DNA of 64,000 nucleotides from Costus lasius (lineage: Eukaryota > Streptophyta > Magnoliopsida > Zingiberales > Costaceae). Where the stretch lies: the NCBI GenBank assembly GCA_027563935.2, contig JANVAS020000222.1:6510001-6574000 (forward strand), written 5' to 3'. The notes under the pieces are model-generated. The model saw nothing but the letters and a program-made list of their open reading frames with translations. It was not told where the DNA came from and searched no databases. A program made the position numbers and the translations under genes. Positions 22,601 to 35,776 of the stretch are shown in pieces (within the stretch, counting starts at the first letter, position 1; each line of letters begins with the position of its first letter).

Positions 22601-23482
22601 GATTGATATAGTCGTAATTCTATTCCTAGCACGCGATTCTTCCGGACTATTTGAAGCCTGATTTTTGCGCGATCGATTGCGGACGATCCAGCCCATAAAT
22701 TGAAGATTCGTAAGAAGCAAAAGAGAGTTTTAAACGGAGGAGAAGACACAGAGCCATAAAGCCCTAATTTTCATCCACTTTCTAGAGAGAAATCGAGTTT
22801 TCCACCGCCACCCTAGGTTTCACCGCCGTGAAGCGTACAACGCATCTCCGGCCATGAAATTTGAAGGGAAGCTGTGCATAGAGGAGGAGAAGATACTTCA
22901 GAAGTTTCAGAGCCAAAGGAGATCGATCGGAAGAGAAATCAACGAATAAGTCACCGCCGAACTGTTCACGCTAGGAATTACGGCTGCAATTTCCATTACA
23001 GCCTTGATGTAAAGTTATTTTCCCTTTTCTCCTTGATTTTTGATCCTCTGATACTATGGATTATTGTAATCTCTCTACCATGCTAGCTTAAACTTCTTTT
23101 GGGACATGGGGGAGTAATTCACTTTGATTTCTTAATGACTAGATGAATTTTTCATTATTTCGTCAAGTATATTTTTAGTATGATAATTCTGCTTCTGTGA
23201 TAATTGCTCTTTGATTCTCCATACATTCATATTATCAAGCATGTTTTAGAGTTTTCGCAATAAGGACCGAAAAGTGATTTGCTTGAGAACTTGGAACCCT
23301 AAAATTGAATGTTATGAACTCACCATAAGAAATTAGGTTTGTTCTTATTTCTTAATTTTAGAAGTTTAATGCCATGATTGATAATCTGATATAGGATTGA
23401 GTTAATGAAACAAACATGATGATATTGCAAGAAATTGAATATTAGATTGTTGGAGAACCTTAAGCAAAACCTGTGTTGAGAT

Positions 23483-23562
23483 TCGGATGCACGAAAGTGA
23501 TCCTTGAGTTTCCACTTGAGATTATTAACTTAAAATTTGGATGCATGAAAGTGATCCTTGAG
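23483..23562 (+). repeat. Short direct repeats spaced 54 bp in D LTR
   Basis: Two copies of a 26-bp unit containing GAAAGTGATCCTTGAG (23483-23508, 23537-23562), followed by weaker copies. E has the same pair with the same spacing. Confidence 0.8.
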
Positions 23563-23931
23563 TCCATTGTTGATGATTCACTTTTATTTAACAATCGAAT
23601 AGATCCTGCATGAAAGTGAGGATTGATTCTTGTAAATTGTCAGTGCGAAAATGAGATGATTTCCTTATTAAGCGAATTATATCTTTATCATAATGAAATT
23701 AGACTGACGAACATCTTTTCATATCTAGTCATGGAAATTAAGGTGAATGAAACCCTAGTCCCAGATTCTCTCTCTGATATTCTCGTGTAGCCTTCGATAA
23801 TTTACTTGCATATTTTCTGTTTCCTAGCTAGTAAGAAATTAATTATTCGGTACTTGACAAAGGAGGTCTCTATAGTTCAATATCTTTTTATTACTTCGAG
23901 TATCCATGCACTTGCGGACACAACAAATTTT

Positions 23932-23949
23932 TGGCGCCGTTGCCGGGGA
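23932..23949 (+). other. Primer binding site of D (tRNA-Asp type)
   Basis: TGGCGCCGTTGCCGGGGA, six bases after the LTR. This 18-base site is the well-known Athila-type primer site. Confidence 0.93.
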
Positions 23950-24170
23950 CCTTGGTTTTTGTCAATATTGAAGATATTGAAAGTATTGCTAGACTAGGTT
24001 TTTTTTCTGTTTTCTATTCTTTTCTGTTCTATTGAAATCATTTGATCTATCTACTTTGTATGCATAGGAATCTTAGATCAGGACCTCTAGTCCTTTTGAT
24101 CCTGAGATAAATAAAACTCTTAGATTGAAAGCTTAGCTTTGAAGAAAGTCAACAAGAAGAAGAAGTGACC
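23950..24170 (+). other. Leader of D
   Basis: Short untranslated stretch between primer site and gag; nothing further seen. Confidence 0.6.
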
Positions 24171-24373
24171 ATGGCAGAACAGAGATCGCTTAGGGACTAT
24201 GCAGCCACTATTCCACAGGAGGTTCACTCTAGTATTACTAGACCGGTGATAGAGGCTAACAACTTTGAAATCAAGCCTGCTTTCTTGTTTATGATACAAC
24301 AGAACTAGTTTGGAGGATCTCCACTTGAAGATCCTAACCAACACCTTTCTTTGTTTCTTGAATTATGTGATAC
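24171..24373 (+). pseudogene. Athila-like gag, N-terminal piece
   Basis: Starts MAEQRSLRDYA and contains VIEANNFEIKPAF and FGGSPLEDPNQHL, the usual start of plant Athila-type gag. CAG to TAG at codon 46 (24306-24308). Cut by E inside the codon row for LCDT; the frame resumes at 53683. Confidence 0.9.
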
Positions 24374-24823
24374 TGATGACATCAAAATATATAGTATATT
24401 TTGTATCATTTTGGATATCTTTTCATGCTAGATTGAAGATCTTTTATTTGTTTTCAAGCTAAATTCATCGAATATTTCAAAGTCTACTACTAGTTTGGTT
24501 TTTCTCAATTTTCAGGTAAAAAGACACTATTTCAAGGAGTTTTCAAGCAAAATCAAATGCATAGAAGAGTTACCATCATCAAGAGGAAATTACCCAAGAA
24601 ATTTCACACCAAACGGAGCAACTCAGTAAATTACGGCAGTGCCGTAATCTATTTTACGGTACCGTAATTTCAAACAGTACCATAAAATCTGAGCCCTGCC
24701 GTATTTTGAGGAGTTTGCAACCAGAAAGATTTTTGGATTTTACGGCACCACCGTAAAAAATATTACAGTGCCGTATTTCAGAGCGCTTCAGAACAAAAAT
24801 TTCGCCCGATTTTACGGCACCAC
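24374..24823 (+). repeat. Solo LTR E, left part
   Basis: First 450 bp of an Athila-like LTR (TGATGACATC...). Preceded by GATAC (24369-24373). Contains ATTACGGCA-G-TGCCGTAAT at 24630-24648 and further half sites. Cut by F inside one of these sites. Confidence 0.92.
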
Positions 24824-26500
24824 TGAAAGACCCCTTTCTAGAGGGGGGGCAAAACCCAATAAGTGGCGCAAATAAAATTTCATGCGGAATCAAGGGTTTC
24901 ATAAGATCATTAGCAAGAACACATGATCAACTTCATAAAGATTGGATTCATACCATAGCCATTTCGCTTGGATGGCGATTTGGAAGAAGAGAGAGCGAGA
25001 GGATCTACTCCAAAGGATGTGCACACTAGATGAAGAAGTCGCCTACTCCCTTGGTACTCCTTGTGCTAGCAAGGCTCGAAGAGGTCTCGATCCGTGAGGG
25101 AAGATGAGATGAGTTGCTTGGCGAATTCTCCTTGGCCGAATGCTTCTCTATCTCTCGTTGACACAAGCCACACGAGAACAAGAGTGAAGAGGAGCGACGA
25201 GAGTAACGTTCACATTGAACGTGGGGCGTGGTTTCTAAAAATAGCAAGCCATAAACTCGCCTTCAACTCTCATGCGATCAAGCGTTTACATCAAGTGAAC
25301 CGATCGCATACGCCACTCTCTTTGAACTAAGCGTTCACCTAAGTGAACCGGTTCTAATACGGTTGGTTCAAAGACCAAACCAAAATAGCCCAAGTCATGG
25401 TCTAGATCTAATTGGACCCAATGGTTCCAGATCTAACCGCTCATCTCTGATGCTGCTGATCTCACCGATCTAACATCCATTCTCTCGATCAAAGCTTACC
25501 GATCTCAAGCCCTAATCAATCAAACATGATCAGACCAGATCTCACTTACAATCAGAGATTAAATCCCTTTTAAACTGAACCCAAACAATTCAGTCCACAC
25601 GATCTGACTTAAGTAAGCCATATCATCAAATTGTGCGACCCTGAGGGTTTCCTTTAAATGTCGGTAACGATAACTTACGTTATCACGATCAGTGAGGGGT
25701 ATCTAGCAACACATCACTGTCTCCCGATATAAAGGAAAGAGTCTTCCAAGACTACACCCAAACGACAGCACAAGTGTGAATCTACTCACAAGGCATACAA
25801 GTTTCCTTTGCCACTGGATGTTCTTATTGGACAAGCTAGTCAAGCCTGTAACTCCAATATGATGAACATGATTAGATCAGATGATCACAGTCATCTGGGT
25901 ATGGCCATACACTTTCTCAATCATCTCATCCAGGGGGGCCCCTTTAGAACATCACACTCCAATCAAGGAGACGGCAATCCTATATCTATCACTAGTGCCC
26001 TAACCTGACTCATGATCATTATCCAAGATAGTCTATAACCATTATGTTTCAAATGATATTGAACTACCTCAAAACAATGACAACCATCATTTAGAAACAC
26101 AAGTGATCTCAAGTCAGAGGAAATGTGCCACTTGTTGCATACAAGGATTATTCACATTGTGACAAGCAATTGAATATCCTAGTAGGGTCTGTCCAGTACA
26201 ACCAATGTACCCATGAGTCTACATCTTATTCCATGCTCGAAGCATCCTATAAGATTAGAACACATATTAGTCTCAATCATATCAAGGCTGTCTCATGTTC
26301 ACCAAGATATCTCGACTAAGGACATATAGCATGTCAGCCTAGCTGAACAGCATTGAGACATTATTCAGAAGTATACATATTGCAGCAGATGATGTAACAA
26401 ACTGAATAACAACCATTGCCTTTATAAACTTAAGAGTTTATACATGATACTGATACAATCCCAAGGCCTCAAACATTAGCCTTAAGGGCATACCCCAACA
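24824..26500 (-). repeat. 3' LTR of copia F
   Basis: 1677 bp, TGAAAGACCCC to CCAACA. LTR hairpin at 25669-25684 (sense loop GTAA). C/G-rich hairpin with TCTAGA loop at the terminus. Confidence 0.95.
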
Positions 26501-26511
26501 ATCTCCCACTT
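26501..26511 (-). other. Polypurine tract of copia F
   Basis: Reverse complement AAGTGGGAGAT, abutting the 3' LTR. Confidence 0.88.
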
Positions 26512-26520
26512 GCACTTAAT

Positions 26521-29500
26521 CTAATGGTTGAGTAACCTCAAACCCATATTATTACAGTGCTTCTCATGCTTCTGCTGCGCCAGAGGCTTGGTAAGCGGGT
26601 CAGCCAGATTGTCATCTGTATGAACCTTGCAGACTTTGATCTCGCCACGATCAATGATCTCCCGGATCAAGTGAAACCGTCTCTGTATGTGCTTGGACTT
26701 CTGGTGCGACCGTGGTTCCTTTGCTTGTGCGATTGCTCCAGTGTTATCACAGAAGATAACCAAAGGATCTGCACTCGAAGGAACAACACCAAGTTCCTTA
26801 ATGAACTTACGAATCCACACTGCCTCCTTAGATGCTTCTGAGGCTGCAACATACTCGGCTTCTGTTGTGGAATCAGCAACGATGGACTGTTTGAAACTTT
26901 TCCACACCACAGCACCTCCATTCAAGCTAAACACATAGCCTGATTGCGATCGGAAATCATCCTGGTCAGATTGGAACGAAGCGTCAGTATATCCTTCAAT
27001 ACTGAGTTCTTCCTGACCACCATACACCAAGAACATATCTTTGGTCCTCCGAAGATATTTTAAAATGTTCTTGACTGCAATCCAGTGCGCCTGACCTGGA
27101 TTGCTTTGGAACCGACTGGTCACGCTTAACCCGTAAGCGACGTCTGGGCGAGTACACAACATCGCATACATAATGGACCCAATAGCCGAAGCATAAGGCA
27201 TATTGTCCATTTTATCTTTCTCAGTCTGTGTTTGTGGACACTGACTCTTTGAAAGATTCAGACCATGTCTGACTGGAAGATATCCTCTTTTAGAATTCTC
27301 TAAATGGAATCTCTCCAGGACTTTATCGATGTAAGTACTCTGGCACAGCCCGAGAAGCCTTTTAGATCTATCTCTGTAGATCTTCACACCTAATACATAG
27401 GCTGCTTCTCCTAAATCTTTCATCTGGAAACATTTCCTTAACCATGCCTTAACAGCATGCAGTTCAGGAATATCATTTCCAATGATTAAGATATCATCGA
27501 CGTAGAGGACCAGGAAAGTAATCACGCTCCCACTAAACCTCTTATATACACACGGGTCATCTTCATTCTTGATGAAACCAAACTCAGAGATTGATTCATC
27601 AAAATGAATATTCCAGCTTCTAGATGCTTGCCTAAGTCCATAAATGGACTTCTTTAACTTGCATATTTTATGACGATCTGATGGATTAGTGAAACGTTCA
27701 GGTTGTGTCATATACACATCCTCATCCAGTTTTCCATTAAGGAAAGCCGTTTTCACATCCATCTGCCAGATCTCATAATCATAATATGCAGCTATCGCGA
27801 AGAGAATCCGAATCGACTTGAACATGGCTACAGGAGAGAAAGTTTCATCATAATCTATCCCGTAGATTTGTTTGAAACCTTTTGCTACTAGCCTGCCTTT
27901 ATAGGTAACCACGTTACCATCCATGTCAATCTTCTTCTTGAAGATCCATTTACAGCCTATAGGGATTACTCCCGGAGGCGGATCAACCAAATCCCAGACT
28001 TGGTTATCTGACATGGAGTCCATTTCGGCTCGCATAGCTTCAAGCCATCTAGCTGACTACGGTCCACTGACCGCATCCGCATAAGTGAGGGGTTCATCAT
28101 TGTCAATGATGTAGACTCCGTCATAGCGCTCAGGCTGTCGACGGATCCTTCCCGATCTTCGCGGTTCCCGTGATATCTGAGCCTCAGGTTGTTCAATAAC
28201 CTGTTCTACCGGCACAGGCTCATCCAACTGTGCTTGACTACTTTGTCCTTCCTCTGGATTCTCATCCAGCTTTATTTCTCTCCCACTGGCTTCTTGCAGA
28301 AGAAACTCCTTCTCAAGAAATATTGCCGTCCGAGCAACAAATACCTTGTTCTCTTTGGGATCGTAGAAATAATAACCCTTAGTTTCTTTAGGGTAACCGA
28401 CAAAGATACATTTCTCAGATCTGCTCTCTAGTTTCCCAGAGGCGAGCTTTTTGACATAAGCCTCGCAACCCCAGATCCTGATAAATGTCAAGCTCAGCTG
28501 TTTCCCATACCATAATTCATATGGAGTCTTTGAAACTGCCTTGGATGGCACTCGGTTTAGTACCTTTGCAGCTGTTTCCAGTGCAAATCCCCAAAAGGAG
28601 TAAGGTAGAGTAGCCTGACTCATCATAGAACGAACCATATCAAGTAAAGTTCTATTTCTCCTCTCAGACACACCATTCCATTGCGGTGTTCCTGGCGGAG
28701 TGAGCTGTGAGATAATCCCACACTCCTTCAGATAGTCAGTAAACGCATGACTCAAGTATTCTCCACCTCGATCAGAACGAAGTGCCTTGATATTTCGGCC
28801 TAGCTGATTCTGTACTTCATTTTTGAATTCTTTGAACTTGTCAAAAGATTCACTCTTATACCTCATCAGATAGACATAACCATATCTACTGAAATCATCA
28901 GTAAAGGTAATGAAGTACGAATAGCCACCTCTGGCATGTTTACTAAACGGCCCACACACATCACTATGTATGAGGTCAAGTAAACCTGAAGCCCTTTGAC
29001 CTTTGTTAGGAAAAGGAGACTTCGTCATTTTACCCATTAAACAAGCTTTGCATGTATCAATCTCCTCATAGGAGAATGATCCCAGCAGTCCATTGTCATG
29101 CAACCGCTTAATGCGTTTCTTGTTAATATGGCCTAAACGACTATGCCATAGCAAGGTGCTATGATCAGCATACTTGGCTTTCTTATTATCAATAGTTTGT
29201 ATAGAACATTCCATGTCCAACATGAATAACCCATTGTTAATTGAACCAGTAGCATAAACAATATTATCCAAAGAAATAATACACTTTGAAATATTTCATT
29301 CAAAGGAAAACCCTTTCCTGACAAGAGCAGGAATAGAGATAATATTCTTGGTAATGCTAGGAACAAAATAACAATTGTTTAATTCTAATACAAGTCCAGA
29401 TGGTAATGAGATGTAATATTCCCCTACAGCAACAGCAGCAACCCGTGCCCCGTTTCCAACTCGTAGGTCCACCTCATGCTGCCCCCACCTGTCTTCTTCT

Positions 29501-30122
29501 CTTGAGTTCCTGTACATTTGAACAAATGTGAACTCCACAAGCAGTGTCCAACACCCATGATATAGAAGAAGATGATATCATGACTTCAGTCACAAATATA
29601 CCTGAGCCAGAACCGATGCTTCCCTTCTTGTCTCCTTGGAGCGCTTTACAGTCCTTTTTCCAGTGACCTAGCTGGCCACAGTGGAAACATCTGTATTCCT
29701 TCGACCGCTTAACCTTCTGTTTCAGAGCCTTATTGTAGTTCTTGACTGGGGCTTTGCCCTTCTTCCCCTTCTTCTTGTTCCTAGAAGGAACCATTAAGAC
29801 AGAGGTTGAAGGCTTTCCCTTCAGAGTCTCCTCAGTAGTCAAGAGCATATTCAGCAACTCTGCCGGGGTACAATCGATTTTGTTCATATTAAAGTTAATA
29901 ATGAACGCATCGAAAGAGGGCGGGAGAGACTGCAGAATAATGTCTACAGCAAGCTCCTGATTGATGGTATGCCCCAGTTTCTCTAGAGCCTCTTTGTGCC
30001 AATCATCTTGAGCACGTGAGCTCCCACTGGGCTCCCTTCAGCCAGTTTGCTCTGAAAGAAAAGCTTGGTCAAATTATAGCGCTCAGTCCTCGCCTATGCA
30101 GCATACAACATTTTGAGGTTTG
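26521..30122 (-). pseudogene. Copia F gag-pol, larger part, broken
   Basis: Carries (sense order) the rest of gag, zinc knuckle, protease, integrase, RT with YVDD and complete RNase H ending at TAG 26521-26523. Lesions: CAG to TAG at 30094-30096, a 1-bp deletion near 29998, a 1-bp insertion near 29481, TGC to TGA at 29296-29298 and GAG to TAG at 28057-28059. The RT-RNase H part (26521-28056) is one open stretch. Gag is further split by K at 30122; its first 94 or so codons lie at 39312-39594. Confidence 0.93.
30118..30122. repeat. Target duplication GTTTG, left of K
   Basis: Exact match to 39307-39311 on the other side of K. Confidence 0.95.
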
Positions 30123-30191
30123 TGTAGAAACCCCTTTCAAGAGGGGGGCCGAAACTTGTAGAAAACCCCTTTCAAGAGGGAAGCCGAAACC
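30123..30191 (-). repeat. Tandem duplication of the K LTR terminus
   Basis: Two imperfect 34-35 bp units (30123-30156, 30157-30191), each starting TGTAGAAA and holding a CCCCTTTCAAGAGGG hairpin. The same pair is in the other LTR (from 37559), so the change predates or passed through the last transposition. Confidence 0.9.
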
Positions 30192-31871
30192 CTAATTGTG
30201 GCGCACATATAGAGTTTTGCAAGCGGAAGATAGGGCTTCATGGGATCGCAATCATAAAAGCATATGATCAACTTGTATAAGAGGAATAGATCTAAAAGAT
30301 CATACCAATGCCATCGATTTGATGATGCCTTGGAAGCAAAGGTTCAAGTGCTCCTTCTCCAAAGGTGACGCACACAACCGATGACGATAGCTTGCTCTTT
30401 GAGTCCTTTGTGCTAGCAAAAGCACTTCAAAGAATCCTTGTCGCGTGAGGGTGTTTCCGAGATGAAGCTTGGCGAGTGTAACCTTCTTCTTCTCCTTCTC
30501 GTCCGAATCCTCGTCCGAATCCTTTCGCCCCCAAAGAGGAACGTTGAGAAGAGATGAGTGAAGTCGAGCGTTCAAAACGCTTTTGCGTTAAGGTGAAGTC
30601 GCCTTCATTACATTCCATAAATGGAAGATATGAAGCCATGCGCCACAACCAAACCAAAAACGCCTAACGCCTTGAACCAAGCGTTCACCCTTTGTGAACC
30701 GGTTCAAGCAACTTTAATCCACTTCAATTTGGTTCAAGAACCAAATTTAAACCAGCCCAAGCCATGGTCTAGATCTCACTCTGAACCAAAGGGTTCAAGA
30801 TCTAACCGTTCATCTCTTGATGCTCTTGATCTCACCGATCTAGCATCAACTCTCTCGATCGAAGCTTACCGATCTCAAGCCCCAATCAATCAAACATGAT
30901 CAGACCAGATCTCACTTACAATCAGAGTCTCTTTCCCTTTAAACTGAACCTAAACAATTCAGTCCACACGATCTGACTTAAGTAAGCCATATCACCAAAT
31001 TGTGCGACCCTGAGGGTTTCCTTTAAATGTCGGTAACGATAACTCACGTTATCACGATCAGTGAGGGGTATCTAGCAACACATCACTGTCTCCCGATATA
31101 AAGGAAAGAGTCTTCCAAGACTTCACCCAAACCACAGCACAAGCGTGAATCAACTCACTAGGCATTACATGTTTCCTTTGCCACTGGATGTTCTTATTGG
31201 ACAAGCCTGTCAAGCTTGTAACTCCAATATGATGAGCATGATTAGATCAGATGAGCATAGTCACCTGGGTATGGCCATACACTTTCTCAATCATCTCATC
31301 TAGGGGGCCCCTATAGAACACCACACTCCTTCAACAAGGAGACGGCAATCCTCTATCTATCATTAGTGCCCTAACCTGACTCATGATCATTATCCAAGAT
31401 AGTCTATAACCATTATGTTTCAAATGATATTGAACTACCTCAAAACAATGACAATCATCATTTAGAAACACAAGTGATCTCAAGTCAGAGGACATGTGCC
31501 ACTTGTTGCAATCAAGGATCATTCACATTGTGACAAGCAATTGAATATCCTAGTAGGGTCTGTCCAGTACATCCAATGTACCCATGAGTCTACATCTTAT
31601 TCCATGCGCGAAGCATCCTATAAGATTAGAATACATATTAGTCTCAATCATATCAAGGCTGTCTCATGTTCACCAAGATATATCGACTAAGGACATTTAG
31701 CATGTTAGCCTAGCTGAACAGCTTTGAGACATTATTCAGTAGTACACTTATTACAGCAGACAAGGTAATAACCTGAATAATAACCATGCCTTTATAAACA
31801 CAAGAGTTTATTACATGATACTGATACAATCCCAAGGCCTCAAACATTAGCCTTAAGGGCATACCCCAACA
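30123..31871 (-). repeat. 3' LTR of copia K
   Basis: 1749 bp, TGTAGAAACC to CCAACA. Hairpin loop TCAC on this strand, GTGA in sense. Longer than relatives because of the 34-bp terminal duplication. Confidence 0.95.
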
Positions 31872-31882
31872 ATCTCCCACTT
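31872..31882 (-). other. Polypurine tract of copia K
   Basis: Reverse complement AAGTGGGAGAT next to the 3' LTR. Confidence 0.88.
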
Positions 31883-31891
31883 GCACTTAAT

Positions 31892-34800
31892 CTAATGGTT
31901 GGGAAATCTCAAACCCATGTTATTACAGTGCTTCTCATGCTTCTGCTGCGCCAGAGGCTTGGTAAGCGGGTCAGCCAGATTGTCGTCTGTATGAACCTTG
32001 CATATTTTGATCTCGCCACGATCTATGATCTCCCGGATCAAGTGAAACCGTCTCTGTATGTGCTTGGACTTCTGGTGCGACCGTGGTTACTTTGCTTGTG
32101 CGATGGCTCCAGTGTTATCACAGAAGATAACCAAAGGATCGACACTCGAAGGAACAACACCAAGTTCTCTCACGAACTTACGAATCCACACTGCCTCCTT
32201 GGATGCTTCCGAGGCTGCAATATACTCGGCTTCTGTTATGGAATCAGCAACAGTTGACTGTTTGAAACTCTTCCACACCACTGCTCCACCATTCAAGCTA
32301 AAAACATAGCCTGATTGCGATCGGAAATCATCCTGGTCCGACTGGAACGAAGCGTCAGTATATCCTTCTATACTGAGTTCTTCCTGACCACCATATATCA
32401 AGAACATATCTTTGGTCCTCCGCAGATATTTTAAGATGTTCTTGACTGCAATCCAGTGTGCCTGTCCTGGATTACTTTGGAAACGACTGGTCACCGCTTA
32501 ACTCGTAAGCGACGTCTGGGCGAGTACACAACATCGCATACATAATGGACCCAATAGCCGAAGCATAAGGCGTATTGTCCATTTCATCTTTCTCAGTCTG
32601 TGTTTGTGGACACTGACTCTTCGAAAGATTCAGACCATGTCTGACTGGAAGATATCCCCTTTTAGATTTCTCTAAATGGAATCTTTCCAGGACCTTATCA
32701 ATGTAAGTACTCTGGCACAGCCCGAGAAGCCTCTTAGATCTATCCCTATAGATCTTCACACCTAATACATAGGCTGCTTCTCCTAGATCTTTCATCTGGA
32801 AACATTTCCTTAGCCATGCCTTAACCGCATGCATTTCTGGAATATCGTTTCCAATGATCAATATGTCATCGACATAGAGGACTAGGAATGTAATCATGCT
32901 CCCACTAAACCTCTTATATACACACAGGTCATCTTCGTTCTTGATGAAACCAAACTCAGAGATTGATTCATCAAAACGAATATTCCAGCTTCTAGATGCT
33001 TGTTTCAGTCCATAAATGGACTTCTTTAGTTTGCATATTTTATGACGATCTGATGGATTAGTGAAACCTTCAGGTTGTGTCATATACACATCCTCATCCA
33101 GATTTCCATTAGGAAAGCTGTTTTCACATCCATCTGCCAGATCTCATAATCGTAATATGCAGCTATCGCGAAAAGAATCCGAATAGACTTAAACATGGCT
33201 ACAGGAGAGAAAGTTTCATCATAATCTATCCCGTAGATTTGTTTGAAACCTTTCGCAACTAGCCTGCCTTTATAGGTAACCACGTTACCATCCATGTCAA
33301 TCTTCTTCTTGAAGATCCATTTACAGCCTATAGGGATTACTCCCGGAGGCGGATCAACCAAATCCCAGACTTGGTTATCTGACATGGAGTCCATCTCGGC
33401 TCGCATAGCTTCAAGCCATCTAGCTGACTCCGGTCCACTGACCGCATCCGCATAAGTAAGGGGTTCATCATTATCAATGATGTAGACTCCGTCATAGCGC
33501 TCAGGCTGACGACGGATCCTTCCCGATCTTCGCGGTTCCCGTGATATCTGAGCCTCAGGTTGTTCAATGACCTGATCTACCGGCTCAGGCTCATCCAACT
33601 GTGCTTGACTACTTTGTCCTTCATCTGGATTCTCATCCAGCTTTATTTCTCTCCCACTGGCCTCTTGCAGAAGAAACTCCTTCTCAAGAAATATGGCCGT
33701 CCGAGCAACAAATACTTTGTTCTCTTTGGGATCGAAGAAATAATAACCCTTAGTTTCCTTAGGGTAACCGACAAAGATACATTTCTCAGATCTGCTCTCT
33801 AGTTTCCCAGAGGCGAGCTTTTTGACATAAGCCTCGCAACCCCAGATCCTGATAAATGTCAAGCTCGGCTGTTTCCCATACCATAACTCATATGGAGTCT
33901 TTGAAACGGCCTTGGATGGCACTCGGTTTAGTACCTTTGCAGCTGTTTCCAGTGCAAATCCCCAAAAGGAATATGGAAGAGTAGCCTGACTCATCATAGA
34001 ACGAACCATATCAAGTAACGTTCTATTTCTCCTCTCGGACACACCATTCCATTGCGGTGTTCCTGGCGGAGTGAGCTGTGAGATAATCCCACACTCCTTC
34101 AGATAGTCAGTAAATGCATGACTCAGGTATTCTCCACCTCGATCAGAACGAAGTGCCTTGATATTTCGGCCTAGCTGATTCTGTACTTCATTCTTGAACT
34201 CTTTGAACTTGTCAAAGGATTCACTCTTATGTCTCATTAGATAGACATAACCATATCTACTGAAATCATCAGTAAATGTAATGAAGTACTGATAGCCACC
34301 TCTGGCATGTTTACTAAATGGCCCACACACATCACTGTGTATAAGGTCAAGTAAACCTGAAGCCCTTTGACCTTTGTTAGGAAAAGGTGACTTCATCATT
34401 TTACCCATTAAACAAGCTTTGCATGTATCAATCTCCTCATAGGAGAATGATCCCAGCAGTCCATGATCATGCAACCGCTTAATGCGCTTCATGTTGATAT
34501 GGCCTAAACGACTATGCCATAACAAGGTGCTGTCTTCAGCATACTTGGCTTTCTTATTATCAATGTTTTGTATAGAATATTCCATGTCCAACATGAATAA
34601 CCCATTGTTAATTGAACCAGTTGCATAAACAATATTATCTAAAGATAAAACACACTTTGAAATATTGCATTCAAAGGCAAATCCTTTCCTGACAAGAGCA
34701 GGAATAGAGATAATATTCTTGGTTATACTGGGTACAAAATAACAATTGTTTAATTCCAATACAATGCCAGATGGTAAAGAAATGAAATAGTCTCCTACAG

Positions 34801-35776
34801 CAACAGCAGCAACCCGTGCCCCGTTTCCAATGCGTAGGTCTACCTCATGCTGTCCCACCTACCTTCTTCTCTTGAGTTCCTGTACATTTGAACAAATGTG
34901 AACTCCACATGCAGTGTCCAACACCCATGACATAGAAGAAGAAGATAACATGACCTCAGTCACATATATACCTGAGCCAGAAGCGATGCTTCCCCTCTTA
35001 TCTCCTTGGAGCGCTTTACAGTCCTTTTTCCAGTGACCCAGCTAGCCACAGTGGAAACACCTGTTGTCCTTGGACCGCTTTACCTTCTGTTTCAGAGCCT
35101 TGCTGTAACTCTTGACAGGGGCCTTGCCCTTCTTCCCCTTATTCTTGTTCCTAGAAGGAACCATTAAGACAGAGGTTGAAGGCTTTCCCTTCAGAGTCTC
35201 CTCAGTTGTCAAGAGCATATTCAGCAGCTCTGCCGGAGTACAATCGATCTTGTTCATATTAAAATTAATGATGAACGCATCGAAAGAAGGCGGAAGAGAC
35301 TGCAGAATAATGTCTACAGCAAGCTCCTGGTTGATGGTATGCCCCAGTTTCTCCAGAGCCTCCTTGTGCCCAATCATCTTGAGCACGTGAGCTCCCACTG
35401 GGCTCCCTTCAGCCAGTTTGCTCTGAAAGAAAAGCTTTGTCAGATTATAGCGTTCTGTCCTCGCCTGTGCAGCATACAGCATCTTGAGGTTCGCTATAAT
35501 TTCTATAGCCGACATATCCTCATGCTGACGCTGCAGCGGTGGCGTCATAGACGCTAGCATCAGGCAAGCGACATCAATGCTATCATTGACGTGCTTTTCA
35601 TAAGCATCACGAACCGCCCTTGCGGCGTTCGCAGCGGGTTGAGGCGGCACAGCCGTCTCGAGGACATACAGTTTCCTCTCTGCCTTAAGAACAATCTTAA
35701 GGTGTCCGAACCAGTCTGAGAAGTTTGGCCCAGCAAACTTCTCCCTTTCCAGTAGGGATCGCACATTGAAGCTCAT
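31892..35776 (-). pseudogene. Copia K gag-pol, five lesions
   Basis: From ATG at 35774-35776 to TAG at 31892-31894. All domains are recognisable: gag, zinc knuckle, protease, integrase, RT (YVDD), RNase H. Lesions: CAG to TAG at 35042-35044 inside the zinc knuckle (codon 245), CAG to TAG at 34859-34861 (codon 306), a 1-bp deletion near 33109 in RT, a 1-bp insertion near 32494, and GAA to TAA at 32087-32089 in RNase H. Integrase through the start of RT is one open stretch (33080-34858). It cannot make a working polyprotein. Confidence 0.94.

Larger units (their letters stand above)
22058..23925 (+). repeat. 5' LTR of Athila-like D
   Basis: 1868 bp, TGATGACACC to ACAACA. Related to solo LTR E over its whole length. 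The first third carries many TTACGG/CCGTAA half sites; the last third carries 54-bp-spaced repeats. The start was chosen by alignment with the exact left edge of E. Confidence 0.85.

Noticed and set aside
26521..28035. RT-RNase H frame as an independent gene
   Set aside because: It is in frame with upstream integrase and separated only by a GAG to TAG change; relatives have a single polyprotein.
29742..29960. Antisense frames rich in Phe and Ser opposite the gag lysine-rich region (also near 13269, 35112, 47335, 61711)
   Set aside because: Shadow frames on the opposite strand of gag; same place in every copy, with no other support.
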